Origin: JAWHTC01 sp032586155 | Lineage (GTDB): Bacteria > Pseudomonadota > Alphaproteobacteria > Rhodobacterales > Rhodobacteraceae | Assembly (NCBI RefSeq): GCF_032586155.1 | Contig: NZ_JAWHTC010000004.1 | Span: 430,847 to 494,846 of the forward strand | Reading direction: 5' to 3' | DNA length: 64,000 bases | Program-made: the position numbers and the translations under genes | The notes under the pieces: generated by a model | The model's input: only the letters and a program-made list of their open reading frames with translations | Told to the model about the DNA's origin: nothing | The model's database searches: none | Shown: one piece after another, positions 1-9,153 of the stretch | Layout of the letters: each line of letters opens with the position of its first letter | Position numbering within the stretch: the first letter of the stretch is position 1

Positions 1-270
1 CAGAAGCGGTATGGTCAGGTCCTGCTTGGTGCGGAACTTCTCGTGGCTGGTCAAAGTGTCCTTGGAAACGCCGAAAACCTTCACCCCAAACGCGTCGAAT
101 TCAGGCTTGAGCGTGGAAAAGGCAATCGCCTCTTTGGTGCAGCCCGCAGTGTTGTCGCGCGGGTAGAAGAACAGCACGAAGGGTGCGCCTTTCAGAGACG
201 ATAGGGAATGGGTTGCACCGTCATCGCCGGGCAAAGAGAAGTCGGGGGCGGGGCGGGGCAGATCGCTCAT
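1..270 (-). CDS. bcp: Peroxiredoxin (Bcp/PrxQ type), 3' end cut off by the window edge
   Basis: The first 90 residues of a thioredoxin-dependent thiol peroxidase are present; the gene runs off the left edge. The start ATG is at 268-270, preceded on the minus strand by an AAAGGA ribosome-binding site. The N-terminus (MSDLPRPAPDFSLPGDDG) and the block FYPRDNTAGCTKEA hold the peroxidatic cysteine in the usual Bcp context (family norm DxTxGCTxEA). The protein should reduce H2O2 and organic hydroperoxides in the cytoplasm. It is divergent from the YhdP-like gene, with which it shares the 131-bp intergenic region. Family assignment is secure; the resolving cysteine cannot be judged from the visible part. 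Confidence 0.88.
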   Translation of the reverse strand, partial: MSDLPRPAPDFSLPGDDGATHSLSSLKGAPFVLFFYPRDNTAGCTKEAIAFSTLKPEFDAFGVKVFGVSKDTLTSHEKFRTKQDLTIPLL

Positions 271-330
271 TGGGGGGTCCTTTGGGCAAATTGTTACCGG
301 TTTGGCACCGGTTCGTGGAAAATCCGGTTT

Positions 331-342
331 CATATTAATATG
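331..342. promoter_or_regulatory. Perfect AT-rich palindrome in a divergent intergenic region
   Basis: CATATTAATATG is a perfect 12-bp palindrome in the 131-bp space between the divergent bcp and YhdP-like genes. It stands out in otherwise GC-rich DNA and may be a -10 region or an operator half. No regulator can be named from sequence alone. Confidence 0.25.
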
Positions 343-401
343 TAAGGGGCGACAATAGAATATAAGAAGCGCATCCACGCTGTGCGGCGACCCGAGAGCA
401 G

Positions 402-3400
402 ATGACCGAGAGTACTAAGGATAAGTCCAGCGACGATCCGGACACCGATGCGGTGGACGAAGCCGAAGGCGTTCAGGTTGAAGAACCTGCCGAGGAGCAG
501 GGGCCGTCCGAAAACGAGCGAGTCGAAGCGGAAGACATTGTCGATGACGATGAACAGGTCGATGCGCAATCCGACGCGGGCGACGTCGACGACGAAGATA
601 TCCCGGCTGATGCTGTAGAGAATGACGTTGAAGAGATCAAACCCAAGAGGCGCAGACGCCGTCTGCTGTGGGGGCTGTTCTATACGTTGGTCGTGCTGGC
701 GGGCCTGGCTGTTTTGGCAGGCTACATGATCGTCGGGCGACCCTTGGTCGCGCCAGACTGGTTGCGCGAACGGATCGAGACTCAGGTTAACCAACAGTTG
801 GGCGCGGTGCAGATCGGCCTCGGGCAAGTAACGCTTGTTGTCGAAGAAGGCTGGCATCCGCGGGTGCAGATCCATGATGTGGACTTTGCCGACCTTGAAG
901 GGCGGCCCTTGCTGACGCTGGCCGATGTCGAGGGGACGTTGGCGCTGAGGCCGCTGCTCAGTGGGCAGGTTCAGCCGGCGCGCGTGTGGCTGACCGGGGC
1001 GCAACTACAGCTGCGCCGCGATGAAACCGGCCAGGTTGGGCTGAGTTTCGGTGAGGGTGGTTCGAGCATCCAGCAGGCGGCCAGTTTCGTGCAGTTGATC
1101 GAAGAGGTTGACCGGGTTCTGGTCAGTCCGACGCTTGCCGATCTGCAATCGATCTCGGCCGACGGGCTGACCGTGCGCTACGAGGATGCGCGGGCCCGCC
1201 GCGCCTGGACCGTCGATGGCGGGCGGGTCAACCTGATCCGGAAGCAGGACAACCTGACCTTGCGCGGGGATTTTGCCCTGCTCAGTGGCGGGGCCAGCGC
1301 GGCAACGGTTGAAATGAGTTATGAAAGCCGGATCGGCTCGGCCGCTGCCCGGTTCGGGATCAGCTTTGCCGATGTCGAGGCCGATGACATCGCCGCCCAG
1401 TCGGCGGCATTGTTGTGGCTCAATGTGCTGAGGGCGCCGATTTCCGGGTCGTTGCGGGGGTCTACGGGCGAGGACGGCGAATTGGGGCCGGTCTCGGCCA
1501 CTCTGCAGATTGGCGACGGGGTGCTGCAGCCCACCGATGAAACCCAGCCGATCCCGTTCCGGGCGGCGCGCAGCTATTTCACCTATGATCCGCAGCGCCA
1601 GAGCATGCGGTTCGATGAAATGATCGTGGACAGCGAATGGGGCAGCCTGCAAGCCGAAGGCCGGGTGGTGCTAGGGCAACTTGAAAACGGCTTGCCCAAG
1701 GACTTCACCAGCCAGATGCGGATCAGTCAGCTGAGCGTCAATCCGCAAGACATGTACCCGGTGCCGATCCGGTTCAGCGACGTAACCATGGATATGCGGA
1801 TGACGCTGGATCCGTTCCGCGTGACCCTGGGCGAGATGACGCTGCGCGATGGGGCGTCCCAATTGCTGATGCGCGGTGAGCTGAACGCGCGCGAAACCGG
1901 GTGGGACCTGAGCTTGAACGGCAAGCTGGACCGTCTTGCTCCCGAGCGCCTGGTTGAGTTGTGGCCGGTCAGCGTGGTTCCGAATACCCGAAATTGGATC
2001 AATGCAAACGTTCTGGGCGGGGATTTGAACAACGTGCAGATCGGATTGAATGCGCAGGCCGGAAAGAAGCCGGTGATCTATCTGGGGTGGGAGTTTGACC
2101 AGCTGGACACGCTGTTCATGAAGACAATGCCGCCGATACTGGGGGCCAAAGGCTATGCCAGTCTGTATCGCAATACGTTGACCATCACCGCCGAGTCGGG
2201 GCGGATCCAGGCAGATCAGGGCGGTGCGGTGGACATTGCGGGCACGGTGTTCGTCATTCCGCAGGTGGGCGAAGAGTTCGCGCCCGCTTTTACCCAATTG
2301 CGCACCAAAAGCACGATCACTGCGGTGCTGTCACTGCTCGATCGTGAGCCGTTCCGCTTCATTTCCAAGTCCGGGCAGAAAGTGGCCATGGCCGATGGTA
2401 TTGCCCGGGCGCAGGGACGCGTTGATTTCCGGCTGAAAAAGAACCTGCCGGTGGAAGAGGTGGACTATGTGGTCACGGCCGATCTTTCCGATGTACGCAG
2501 CGAAACGCTGGTGCCGGGCCGGGTTCTTGCGGCCTCAGCCCTCAAGGCGCAGGCAAACAAGACCGAGCTGCGCATCACCGGTGAGGGGCGTATCGGCAAG
2601 CTGCCGTTCGAGGGCCGGTTCGTGGCACCGCTGGGCCCGAGAGCGGGAGGTAAATCGCGGATCGAGGGCACGGTCGAGCTGTCGCAGCGATTTGTAGATG
2701 AATTCCGCCTGGGTCTGCCGAAAGGCAGCGTCTCGGGGACGGGGCGCGGCGCGGTCAAGATAGACATGGAGCGTGGCAAGAGACCGGTGTTTTCGCTCAC
2801 GTCCAACCTGGCAGGGCTGGCGTTGCGGGTGCCGCAGATCGGTTGGTCGATCGGCCAGAAAACCCGCGGTACGCTTGAGGTTGCTGGACGATTGGGTGAT
2901 CCGATGGAGGTGAGCGAGATTACCCTGAACGCACCGGGGCTGCGTACCACCGGGCATTTGGAACTGGGCCGGGGCGGCACGTTCAAGGCGGCGCGGTTCG
3001 ACCGGGTGCTCGCCGGGGATTGGCTTGATGCGCCGGTTGCATTGGTCGGTCGGGGGGCTGGCAATTCGCCCGAGGTGGTGGTGTCCGGTGGAACGGTCGA
3101 TCTGAGCCAGACCGAGATCGGTGCGGGCAGCGGATCGGGCGCGGCCCAGGATGGCGGGCCGATGACCATCAGGCTGGAGCGGCTCAAGATCAGCGAAGGC
3201 ATTTCGCTGACCGGGTTCTCCGGCAGTTTCACCACGGCCGGAGGAATGCGAGGCAATTTCGCTGGCAAGGTCAACGGAGGAGCGCCGGTGACCGGAAGAG
3301 TGGTGCCGCAGCACGGGCGAAGTGCCTTCGAGATCACCTCGAACAATGCAGGGGGTGTGTTCAAATCCGCAGGCCTTTTGCCCAATGCCCACGGTGGGTC

Positions 3401-3893
3401 GATGAAGCTGACCCTTGCACCCGGCGGCGGTACCGGCGTGTACGAAGGGCAGTTAAATGCGAAATCTGTCTGGCTGCGCAAGGCACCGGCGATGGCCGCG
3501 CTGTTAAACGCGATCAGCGTCGTGGGGCTGTTGGAGCAACTGTCTGGCAACGGCATCCTGTTCGGACAGGTAGAAGCGCGATTCCGTCTGACCCCGACGC
3601 AGGCGATCATCGCCCGATCAAGTGCCACCGGGGTGTCGATGGGTATTTCCATGGACGGTTATTACAACCTGACTTCGGGGGCGATGAACTTCCAAGGGGT
3701 GGTCTCGCCTTTCTACGTGCTGAACGCAGTAGGCGCGGTGCTGACTCGCAAGGGCGAGGGGCTGATCGGGTTCAACTACAAGCTGGTCGGGACCACCGAC
3801 AATCCGAAAGTCAAAGTAAACCCATTGTCGCTGTTGACGCCGGGCATGTTTCGCGAGATTTTCCGCCGCCCGCCTCCAAAGTTGAATCAATAG
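402..3893 (+). CDS. YhdP/AsmA-like envelope protein (DUF3971 and AsmA_2 C-terminal type)
   Basis: This 1163-residue protein has a strongly acidic, low-complexity N-terminus (about residues 1-80). A basic cluster (KPKRRRRR) and one membrane segment (about 88-112) follow, then a long beta-rich periplasmic part. The C-terminal block around GAVLTRKGEGLIGFNYKLVG, ending near PKVKVNPLSLLTPGMFREIF, is the AsmA-like C-terminal signature of YhdP proteins. Members of this family are thought to form bridge-like conduits for phospholipid transport between the inner and outer membranes. The long acidic cytoplasmic extension is unusual compared with E. coli YhdP. queA follows after only 9 bp, so co-transcription is likely. 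Confidence 0.8.
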   Translation: MTESTKDKSSDDPDTDAVDEAEGVQVEEPAEEQGPSENERVEAEDIVDDDEQVDAQSDAGDVDDEDIPADAVENDVEEIKPKRRRRRLLWGLFYTLVVLAGLAVLAGYMIVGRPLVAPDWLRERIETQVNQQLGAVQIGLGQVTLVVEEGWHPRVQIHDVDFADLEGRPLLTLADVEGTLALRPLLSGQVQPARVWLTGAQLQLRRDETGQVGLSFGEGGSSIQQAASFVQLIEEVDRVLVSPTLADLQSISADGLTVRYEDARARRAWTVDGGRVNLIRKQDNLTLRGDFALLSGGASAATVEMSYESRIGSAAARFGISFADVEADDIAAQSAALLWLNVLRAPISGSLRGSTGEDGELGPVSATLQIGDGVLQPTDETQPIPFRAARSYFTYDPQRQSMRFDEMIVDSEWGSLQAEGRVVLGQLENGLPKDFTSQMRISQLSVNPQDMYPVPIRFSDVTMDMRMTLDPFRVTLGEMTLRDGASQLLMRGELNARETGWDLSLNGKLDRLAPERLVELWPVSVVPNTRNWINANVLGGDLNNVQIGLNAQAGKKPVIYLGWEFDQLDTLFMKTMPPILGAKGYASLYRNTLTITAESGRIQADQGGAVDIAGTVFVIPQVGEEFAPAFTQLRTKSTITAVLSLLDREPFRFISKSGQKVAMADGIARAQGRVDFRLKKNLPVEEVDYVVTADLSDVRSETLVPGRVLAASALKAQANKTELRITGEGRIGKLPFEGRFVAPLGPRAGGKSRIEGTVELSQRFVDEFRLGLPKGSVSGTGRGAVKIDMERGKRPVFSLTSNLAGLALRVPQIGWSIGQKTRGTLEVAGRLGDPMEVSEITLNAPGLRTTGHLELGRGGTFKAARFDRVLAGDWLDAPVALVGRGAGNSPEVVVSGGTVDLSQTEIGAGSGSGAAQDGGPMTIRLERLKISEGISLTGFSGSFTTAGGMRGNFAGKVNGGAPVTGRVVPQHGRSAFEITSNNAGGVFKSAGLLPNAHGGSMKLTLAPGGGTGVYEGQLNAKSVWLRKAPAMAALLNAISVVGLLEQLSGNGILFGQVEARFRLTPTQAIIARSSATGVSMGISMDGYYNLTSGAMNFQGVVSPFYVLNAVGAVLTRKGEGLIGFNYKLVGTTDNPKVKVNPLSLLTPGMFREIFRRPPPKLNQ

Positions 3894-3902
3894 ATACAGC
3901 AC

Positions 3903-4949
3903 ATGAAACTGAGTGATTTCGATTTCGATCTGCCCGAGCGGCTGATTGCCACCCGTCCGGCCAACCCACGCAGTTCTGCGCGGCTGTTGGTGTCTGATGG
4001 TGATCGGATCACCGATGCGCATGTGGGTGATCTGATCGATTGGCTGCGCCCTGGCGACCGGCTGGTGCTAAACGATACCAAGGTAATTCCGGCGCGTCTC
4101 AGCGGTGAGCGTGTTCGGGTCAGCGATGTGGGTGAGACCCGAGGCAAGATCGAGGCGACCCTGCTGGAGCCGCGTGCCGACGGGCATTGGGCAGCGCTGA
4201 TCAAGCCCTTGCGCAAGCTGCGGGTTGGCGAGCGGATCGAGTTCGGTGCCGGCTTGATCGCCACCTGTGCAGAAAAGGGGGAGGGGCAGGCGATTTTGTC
4301 CTTCAATCTTGAGGGGGACGCGTTTGACATGGCGCTGAACGAGGTCGGCGCGATGCCTCTCCCGCCCTATATCGAGGCGTTGCGCAAGGCCGATGAACGC
4401 GACCACGAGGATTATCAGACCGTCTGGGCCGATCGCCCCGGTGCGGTTGCAGCGCCAACGGCCAGCCTGCATTTCGATGAGCTGCTGCTGCAAAAGCTGC
4501 GGGATAAGGGAATTGAATTTACCCATGTGACCCTGCATGTGGGCGCGGGGACTTTCCTGCCAGTTAAGGTGGATGACGTCACCTCTCACAAGATGCACGC
4601 GGAATGGGGAGAGGTCAGCACGCAGGCCGCGGCGGAAATCGCCGCTACCAAAGCCGACGGTGGCAGGGTAATCCCGGTCGGAACCACGGCGCTGCGTCTG
4701 ATCGAGACCGCCAGTCGGGGCGGCGGCATTGCCCAGTGGAACGGTGATACGGACATCTTCATCTATCCCGGGTTCGAGTTTCAGGTCACCGACGCGTTGA
4801 TGACCAATTTCCACCTGCCCAAATCGACCCTGTTGATGCTGGTTTCGGCCTTGATCGGACGTGACCGGGTAAGGGCGGTCTACGATCATGCAGTCAAGGC
4901 CGAGTACCGGTTCTTTTCCTATGGCGATGCCTCGCTGCTGATCCCCTGA
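3903..4949 (+). CDS. queA: S-adenosylmethionine:tRNA ribosyltransferase-isomerase
   Basis: This 348-residue enzyme is of normal family length. It transfers and isomerises the ribosyl group of SAM onto 7-aminomethyl-7-deazaguanine in tRNA to make epoxyqueuosine. The N-terminus (MKLSDFDFDLPERLIATRPA) and the blocks RLVLNDTKVIPARL, PLPPYI, APTASLHF, THVTLHVGAGTFLPV and TNFHLPKSTLLMLVSA are typical QueA motifs. It starts 9 bp after the YhdP-like gene. No tgt gene is visible downstream, where an MFS transporter follows instead. Confidence 0.97.
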   Translation: MKLSDFDFDLPERLIATRPANPRSSARLLVSDGDRITDAHVGDLIDWLRPGDRLVLNDTKVIPARLSGERVRVSDVGETRGKIEATLLEPRADGHWAALIKPLRKLRVGERIEFGAGLIATCAEKGEGQAILSFNLEGDAFDMALNEVGAMPLPPYIEALRKADERDHEDYQTVWADRPGAVAAPTASLHFDELLLQKLRDKGIEFTHVTLHVGAGTFLPVKVDDVTSHKMHAEWGEVSTQAAAEIAATKADGGRVIPVGTTALRLIETASRGGGIAQWNGDTDIFIYPGFEFQVTDALMTNFHLPKSTLLMLVSALIGRDRVRAVYDHAVKAEYRFFSYGDASLLIP

Positions 4950-5050
4950 CGGCAGGATGATACGACCGAAACGACGCCCAAGGAGTCGCAAAATGGCGTG
5001 ACCGGTATAATCTGGCTGCGATATGCGGGCGGTCAGACAAGGAGACGCGC

Positions 5051-6307
5051 ATGCTACAGGTTATCTCGTCCAGTTGGGCCTTGCTGCTTGGCATGATGCT
5101 CTTGATGGTTGGCAACGGCCTTCAGGGCACACTTCTTGGTGTGCGTGGTGACATTGAGGGCTTTTCGACTTTCGAGATGTCGATCGTGATGTCGGCCTAC
5201 TTCCTTGGCTTCCTGGGCGGGTCGCGGTTGACGCCAGGGCTGATCCGTAGGGTCGGGCATGTGCGGGTGTTTGCGGCGATGGCCTCGTTCATCTCGGCCG
5301 TGCTTGTGCTCTATGCTACCTGGGCCAACCCTTGGTTCTGGGTGGTGATGCGGGTGATTGTGGGTTTCTGTTTCTCGGGTGTGTATGTGACCGCTGAAAG
5401 CTGGCTCAACAATGCGGCCACCAACGACACGCGCGGCAAGGCGCTGTCGCTTTACATGATTGTTCAGATGGTGGGCATCGTTGCGGCGCAGGGGCTGCTT
5501 CTGACCGCCGATCCGTCTGGCTTCATGCTCTTCATTATCCCGTCGGTGCTGGTTTCGATTTCGTTTGCACCGATTCTGTTGTCGATCTCACCGACGCCTG
5601 CCTTTGAAAGCTCGCGTCCCATGAGCCTGAAAGAGCTCTACATGCTGTCGCCGTTGGGCTGTGTCGGCATGTTCCTACTGGGCGGGATCTTCTCGGCCCA
5701 GTTCGGGATGAGCGCGGTCTACGGGGCCGAGGTGGGTCTGAGCCTTGGGCAGATTTCGTTGTTTGTGTCTGCCTTTTATATCGGCGCGACGCTGATGCAG
5801 TACCCGCTGGGCTGGTTCTCGGATCGGATGGACCGGCGAGTCCTGATTTTTGCCGTCTCCGCGCTGGGTGCGGCCGGGGCGCTTCTGGCAATGTTCGGCG
5901 GCGGCTCGTTCCAGGTACTGCTGGCGGCGGCCTTCATCATCGGAGGTACTTCGAACCCGCTGTATTCGCTGCTCATTGCCTATACCAACGACTTCATCGA
6001 TCTTGACGACATGGCCGCCGTGTCCGGCGGGCTGGTGTTCATCAACGGGCTAGGGGCAATTTCCGGACCTGTCATAACCGGCTGGAGCATGGGTATTTTT
6101 GGCCCACCAGGGTATTTTCTGTTCATCGGTATGATGTTGGCAATTTCCGCCGTCTACGCGGCCTGGCGGATGACGCAGCGGGCGGCGCCTGCCGTGGACG
6201 AAACCAGCGGTTATACCCCGGTGACGATGTCAACCTCGGCGGTGGCGGTGGAACTGGCCATTGAAGAAGGTGCCGAAGATACGGAGCAGGGTTCAGAGTC
6301 AAATTAA
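5051..6307 (+). CDS. MFS transporter, YcaD-like
   Basis: The 418-residue protein shows about 12 hydrophobic membrane segments from residue 5 to about 390 and a hydrophilic, partly acidic C-terminal tail. Small-residue loops (YFLGFLGGSRLTPGLIRRVG near residue 55 and GWFSDRMDRR near 255) match the DxxGRR/K-type loops of the major facilitator superfamily. The composition resembles the YcaD/drug-efflux-like subgroup. It starts with ATG after GGAGACGCGC, 101 bp after queA. The substrate cannot be told from sequence. Confidence 0.85.
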   Translation: MLQVISSSWALLLGMMLLMVGNGLQGTLLGVRGDIEGFSTFEMSIVMSAYFLGFLGGSRLTPGLIRRVGHVRVFAAMASFISAVLVLYATWANPWFWVVMRVIVGFCFSGVYVTAESWLNNAATNDTRGKALSLYMIVQMVGIVAAQGLLLTADPSGFMLFIIPSVLVSISFAPILLSISPTPAFESSRPMSLKELYMLSPLGCVGMFLLGGIFSAQFGMSAVYGAEVGLSLGQISLFVSAFYIGATLMQYPLGWFSDRMDRRVLIFAVSALGAAGALLAMFGGGSFQVLLAAAFIIGGTSNPLYSLLIAYTNDFIDLDDMAAVSGGLVFINGLGAISGPVITGWSMGIFGPPGYFLFIGMMLAISAVYAAWRMTQRAAPAVDETSGYTPVTMSTSAVAVELAIEEGAEDTEQGSESN

Positions 6308-6421
6308 CCACAGAGTCATAAAATGTCGCATACGGACATAAAACTTTACTATTCATTCGCAAAGAAAGATGTGTAACGTCTGTGTAAAGAGTGGATCACG
6401 GTGAGTGGAGGAGGCGAACCG

Positions 6422-7000
6422 ATGACAGGTCCGGACGAGATTCTGAAGTTCTGGCTCGACGAGGTTGGGTCCGAAGGTTGGTATGCGCAGTCAGACGCAC
6501 TTGATACCAAAATACGCGAACGGTTTTTGCCGGTTTATCAGGCCGCCTGTGAAGGGTCGTTTTCCCTTTGGCTGACCTATCCTAGCGGTACCCTGGCCTA
6601 CATCATCCTGATGGATCAGTTTCCGCGTAACATGTTCCGGGGGGAGGCGAAGGCCTTTTCCACCGACGACTTGGCCCTGGCTTCGGCCAAGGTGGCGATC
6701 AACAAGGGCTGGGACATGAAGATCGACGAGCCGGCGCGGCAGTTCTTCTACCTGCCGCTGATGCACTCGGAGAGCCTTTGTGATCAGGAGCGCTGTGTCC
6801 GGCTGATGAAGGAACGGATGCCCGAAGCCGGGACCGCGAACCTTTTGCATGCCAAGGCACATCGCGAAGTGATCCGCCAATTCGGCCGTTTCCCCTATCG
6901 CAACGAGGCGCTGAGCCGTAAGACAACCGGTCCGGAAATGGACTATGTTGGGGCCGGGGGTTACGGTGAGACCATGCGGCAGATGCAGGCCGCCAGATAA
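6422..7000 (+). CDS. DUF924 family protein
   Basis: This 192-residue cytoplasmic protein belongs to the DUF924 (YkkA-like, all-helical, TPR-like fold) family. Signatures are the N-terminal ILKFWLDEVG, the central LMDQFPRNMFRG and FFYLPLMHSESL. The start was placed at ATG 6422 because a near-perfect Shine-Dalgarno GGAGGAGG lies just upstream; an in-frame GTG at 6401 lies upstream of that signal and is unlikely. Its biochemical role is unknown. A strong intrinsic terminator follows 24 bp after the stop, so it is not co-transcribed with lpdA. Confidence 0.88.
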   Translation: MTGPDEILKFWLDEVGSEGWYAQSDALDTKIRERFLPVYQAACEGSFSLWLTYPSGTLAYIILMDQFPRNMFRGEAKAFSTDDLALASAKVAINKGWDMKIDEPARQFFYLPLMHSESLCDQERCVRLMKERMPEAGTANLLHAKAHREVIRQFGRFPYRNEALSRKTTGPEMDYVGAGGYGETMRQMQAAR

Positions 7001-7024
7001 AACAACCTCAATATCAATGGGTTA

Positions 7025-7056
7025 GGCCGCGCATAGCTGTTATGCGCGGCCTTTTT
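7025..7056 (+). terminator. Rho-independent terminator after the DUF924 gene
   Basis: A perfect 11-bp stem (GGCCGCGCATA at 7025-7035 with its complement at 7041-7051) closes a 5-nt loop and is followed by TTTTTGTTTT. Confidence 0.93.
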
Positions 7057-7086
7057 GTTTTGCTGGATTGTCGCGTGTAAATAGAT

Positions 7087-7102
7087 AGTTTAATATCAAA
7101 CT
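7087..7102. promoter_or_regulatory. AT-rich inverted repeat before lpdA
   Basis: AGTTT-N6-AAACT lies 27 bp before the lpdA start in an AT-rich stretch between the upstream terminator and lpdA. It could be an operator or part of the promoter. No assignment is possible. Confidence 0.25.
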
Positions 7103-7128
7103 AAATTTGGAATCGGAGTTTTGTCAAA

Positions 7129-8523
7129 ATGGCGGACAGCACATTCGACATTATCGTGATCGGAGCGGGACCGGGGGGATACGTTGCCGCGATCCGCGGC
7201 GCGCAGCTTGGGCTCAAGGTGGCGATTGTCGAGCGCGAGCATATGGGCGGTATTTGCCTAAACTGGGGCTGTATCCCGACCAAGGCGCTGCTCAGATCGG
7301 CTGAGGTGTTTCATCTGATGCATCGGGCCAAGGAATTCGGCCTGAGCGCGGACAAGATCGACTTCGATCTCGACGCGGTCGTTCAACGTTCGCGCGGGGT
7401 GTCGAAACAGCTGAATGGCGGGGTCGGCCATCTGCTGAAGAAGAACAAGGTCACCACCGTTATGGGCGAAGCGCGTCTGACCGGCAAAGGTCAGGTGACA
7501 GTTAAAACCGATAAGGGTGAAGAGGTTCTTAAGGCCAAGAACATCGTGCTGGCCACCGGTGCCCGGGCGCGCGAATTGCCGGGGCTCGAAGCGGATGGCG
7601 ATCTGGTCTGGACCTACAAGCACGCGCTGGTGCCGCCTCGGATGCCGAAGAAGTTGTTGGTTATCGGATCAGGCGCGATCGGGATCGAATTTGCCAGTTT
7701 CTACAACACCTTGGGGGCCGACACGACGGTAGTCGAAGTAATGGACCGGGTGCTGCCGGTGGAAGACGAAGAGATTTCCGCCTTTGCCAAAAAGCAGTTC
7801 GTTAAGCAAGGCATGAAGATCATGGAAGGTGCCATGGTCAAGAAGCTGGATCGCGGCAAAGGCAAGGTTACGGCCCATATCGCCGTGGGCGGCAAGGTCG
7901 AAATACAGGAATTCGACACGGTGATCTCTGCAGTGGGGATCGTCGGCAATGTGGAAAACCTGGGTCTGGAAGAGCAGGGTGTGCAGATCGACCGCACCCA
8001 TGTGGTGGTGGACGAGTACTGCGGCACCGGGGTCGATGGCCTCTATGCGATCGGCGATATTGCCGGTGCGCCGTGGTTGGCTCACAAGGCCAGCCATGAA
8101 GGGGTTATGGTGGCCGAGAAGATTGCCGGACAGAAAGTACATCCAGTGCGGCCCGAATCCATTGCGGGATGCACCTATTGCCATCCGCAAGTCGCTAGCG
8201 TCGGTTATACCGAGGCCAAGGCCAAGGAGTTGGGCTATGACATCAAGGTCGGGCGCTTCCCATTTGTTGGCAACGGTAAGGCGATTGCATTGGGCGAGCC
8301 CGAGGGCATGGTAAAAACCGTGTTTGATGCCAAGACCGGCGAGTTGCTGGGCGCCCATATGGTGGGGGCCGAGGTGACCGAGATGATCCAGGGCTATGTC
8401 GTGGGCCGGACGTTGGAAACCACCGAAGAAGAACTGATGCACACGGTCTTCCCGCATCCCACCCTGTCAGAGATGATGCATGAAAGCGTGCTCGATGCTT
8501 ACGGGCGGGCGATCCACTTCTGA
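7129..8523 (+). CDS. lpdA: Dihydrolipoyl dehydrogenase (E3)
   Basis: This 464-residue flavoprotein re-oxidises dihydrolipoamide in the 2-oxoacid dehydrogenase complexes and reduces NAD+. Visible features are the FAD-binding GAGPGG near residue 12, the redox disulfide GICLNWGC (Cys43/Cys48), the NAD-binding GSGAIGIEF near residue 180, the second FAD motif YAIGDIAG and the C-terminal catalytic HPTLSE. It has its own promoter region after a terminator and is followed by a second terminator, so it is monocistronic here. No pyruvate dehydrogenase genes lie inside the window. Confidence 0.97.
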   Translation: MADSTFDIIVIGAGPGGYVAAIRGAQLGLKVAIVEREHMGGICLNWGCIPTKALLRSAEVFHLMHRAKEFGLSADKIDFDLDAVVQRSRGVSKQLNGGVGHLLKKNKVTTVMGEARLTGKGQVTVKTDKGEEVLKAKNIVLATGARARELPGLEADGDLVWTYKHALVPPRMPKKLLVIGSGAIGIEFASFYNTLGADTTVVEVMDRVLPVEDEEISAFAKKQFVKQGMKIMEGAMVKKLDRGKGKVTAHIAVGGKVEIQEFDTVISAVGIVGNVENLGLEEQGVQIDRTHVVVDEYCGTGVDGLYAIGDIAGAPWLAHKASHEGVMVAEKIAGQKVHPVRPESIAGCTYCHPQVASVGYTEAKAKELGYDIKVGRFPFVGNGKAIALGEPEGMVKTVFDAKTGELLGAHMVGAEVTEMIQGYVVGRTLETTEEELMHTVFPHPTLSEMMHESVLDAYGRAIHF

Positions 8524-8544
8524 GATCGTTGGCAGGCAAAATGA

Positions 8545-8585
8545 AACCCTCGGAAAGCTTGCGTTTTCCGAGGGTTATCTTTTGA
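8545..8585. terminator. Terminator between convergent lpdA and the rhodanese gene
   Basis: A perfect 12-bp stem (AACCCTCGGAAA at 8545-8556 pairing with 8565-8576) has an 8-nt loop and is followed on the plus strand by ATCTTTTG. It sits between two convergent genes and may serve both strands, with the better T-run on the plus strand. Confidence 0.85.
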
Positions 8586-8598
8586 TCCTCAGGTCAGA

Positions 8599-8958
8599 TC
8601 AGGCCCGTTCCGTAGCCCCGCCGCCGCGCACCCAGTCATGCAATCCGCCAAGATTGCGCACGTCCTTGAAGCCCATCTGGGTCAGATAGCGCGCCGCCTG
8701 GCTGGACCGTGCACCGGTGGCACAATAGACGACCAGCGGCTTTTCTGTATCCAGCGTCTTGTCGAACTCGGGATGACGCGGATCGCATTTCGCTGTCATC
8801 TGCATCATCGGGATGTGCTTGGCCCCCTTGGCCTTGCCCGTGACCGCCAGTTCGTTCATCTCGCGAATATCAATCAGCTGCATCGAGCCGTCGCCCGCGC
8901 CTTTCACAGCCTCTTCCGGGTTGATGCGGTTTCCGCCGCCACCGAACAATCCAAACAT
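8599..8958 (-). CDS. Single-domain rhodanese-like protein
   Basis: The 119-residue protein is one rhodanese domain. The active-site loop VYCATGARS carries catalytic Cys79 after the usual hydrophobic strand, and the domain opens with MQLIDIRE. It probably transfers sulfane sulfur or handles persulfides in the cytoplasm. The start was set at ATG 8958 (MFGLFGGGG), with GAGG just upstream on the minus strand; in-frame ATGs further upstream add residues without family similarity. It is convergent with lpdA and divergent from uvrA. Confidence 0.9.
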   Translation of the reverse strand: MFGLFGGGGNRINPEEAVKGAGDGSMQLIDIREMNELAVTGKAKGAKHIPMMQMTAKCDPRHPEFDKTLDTEKPLVVYCATGARSSQAARYLTQMGFKDVRNLGGLHDWVRGGGATERA

Positions 8959-9073
8959 GTTAGCCTCGTTTGCGTTTCCTGTGGGCATGAACGCCCGTTG
9001 AACAGGGATATAACATTCAATACTTCGCATGTTAAGGGGTGACGGGAAAAATCTCCGTGAGGTGAATTGCGAT

Positions 9074-9088
9074 GTTCTGCTTACGTTC
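9074..9088. promoter_or_regulatory. LexA (SOS) box upstream of uvrA
   Basis: GTTC-TGCTTAC-GTTC is a perfect match to the alphaproteobacterial LexA operator GTTC-N7-GTTC. It lies 66 bp before the uvrA start chosen here and also supports that start, since the longer open frame would place the operator inside the coding region. Confidence 0.85.
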
Positions 9089-9153
9089 GCATTTTTTGGT
9101 TGGAAGATAGGCGAGGCTGCTTTATCTCAGGGGAACGCTTACCGGGGGGTCAA

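Noticed and set aside
330..1004. Minus-strand 224-aa open frame
   Set aside because: Antisense shadow of the YhdP-like gene; no family similarity and Arg/Pro/Gln-rich composition.
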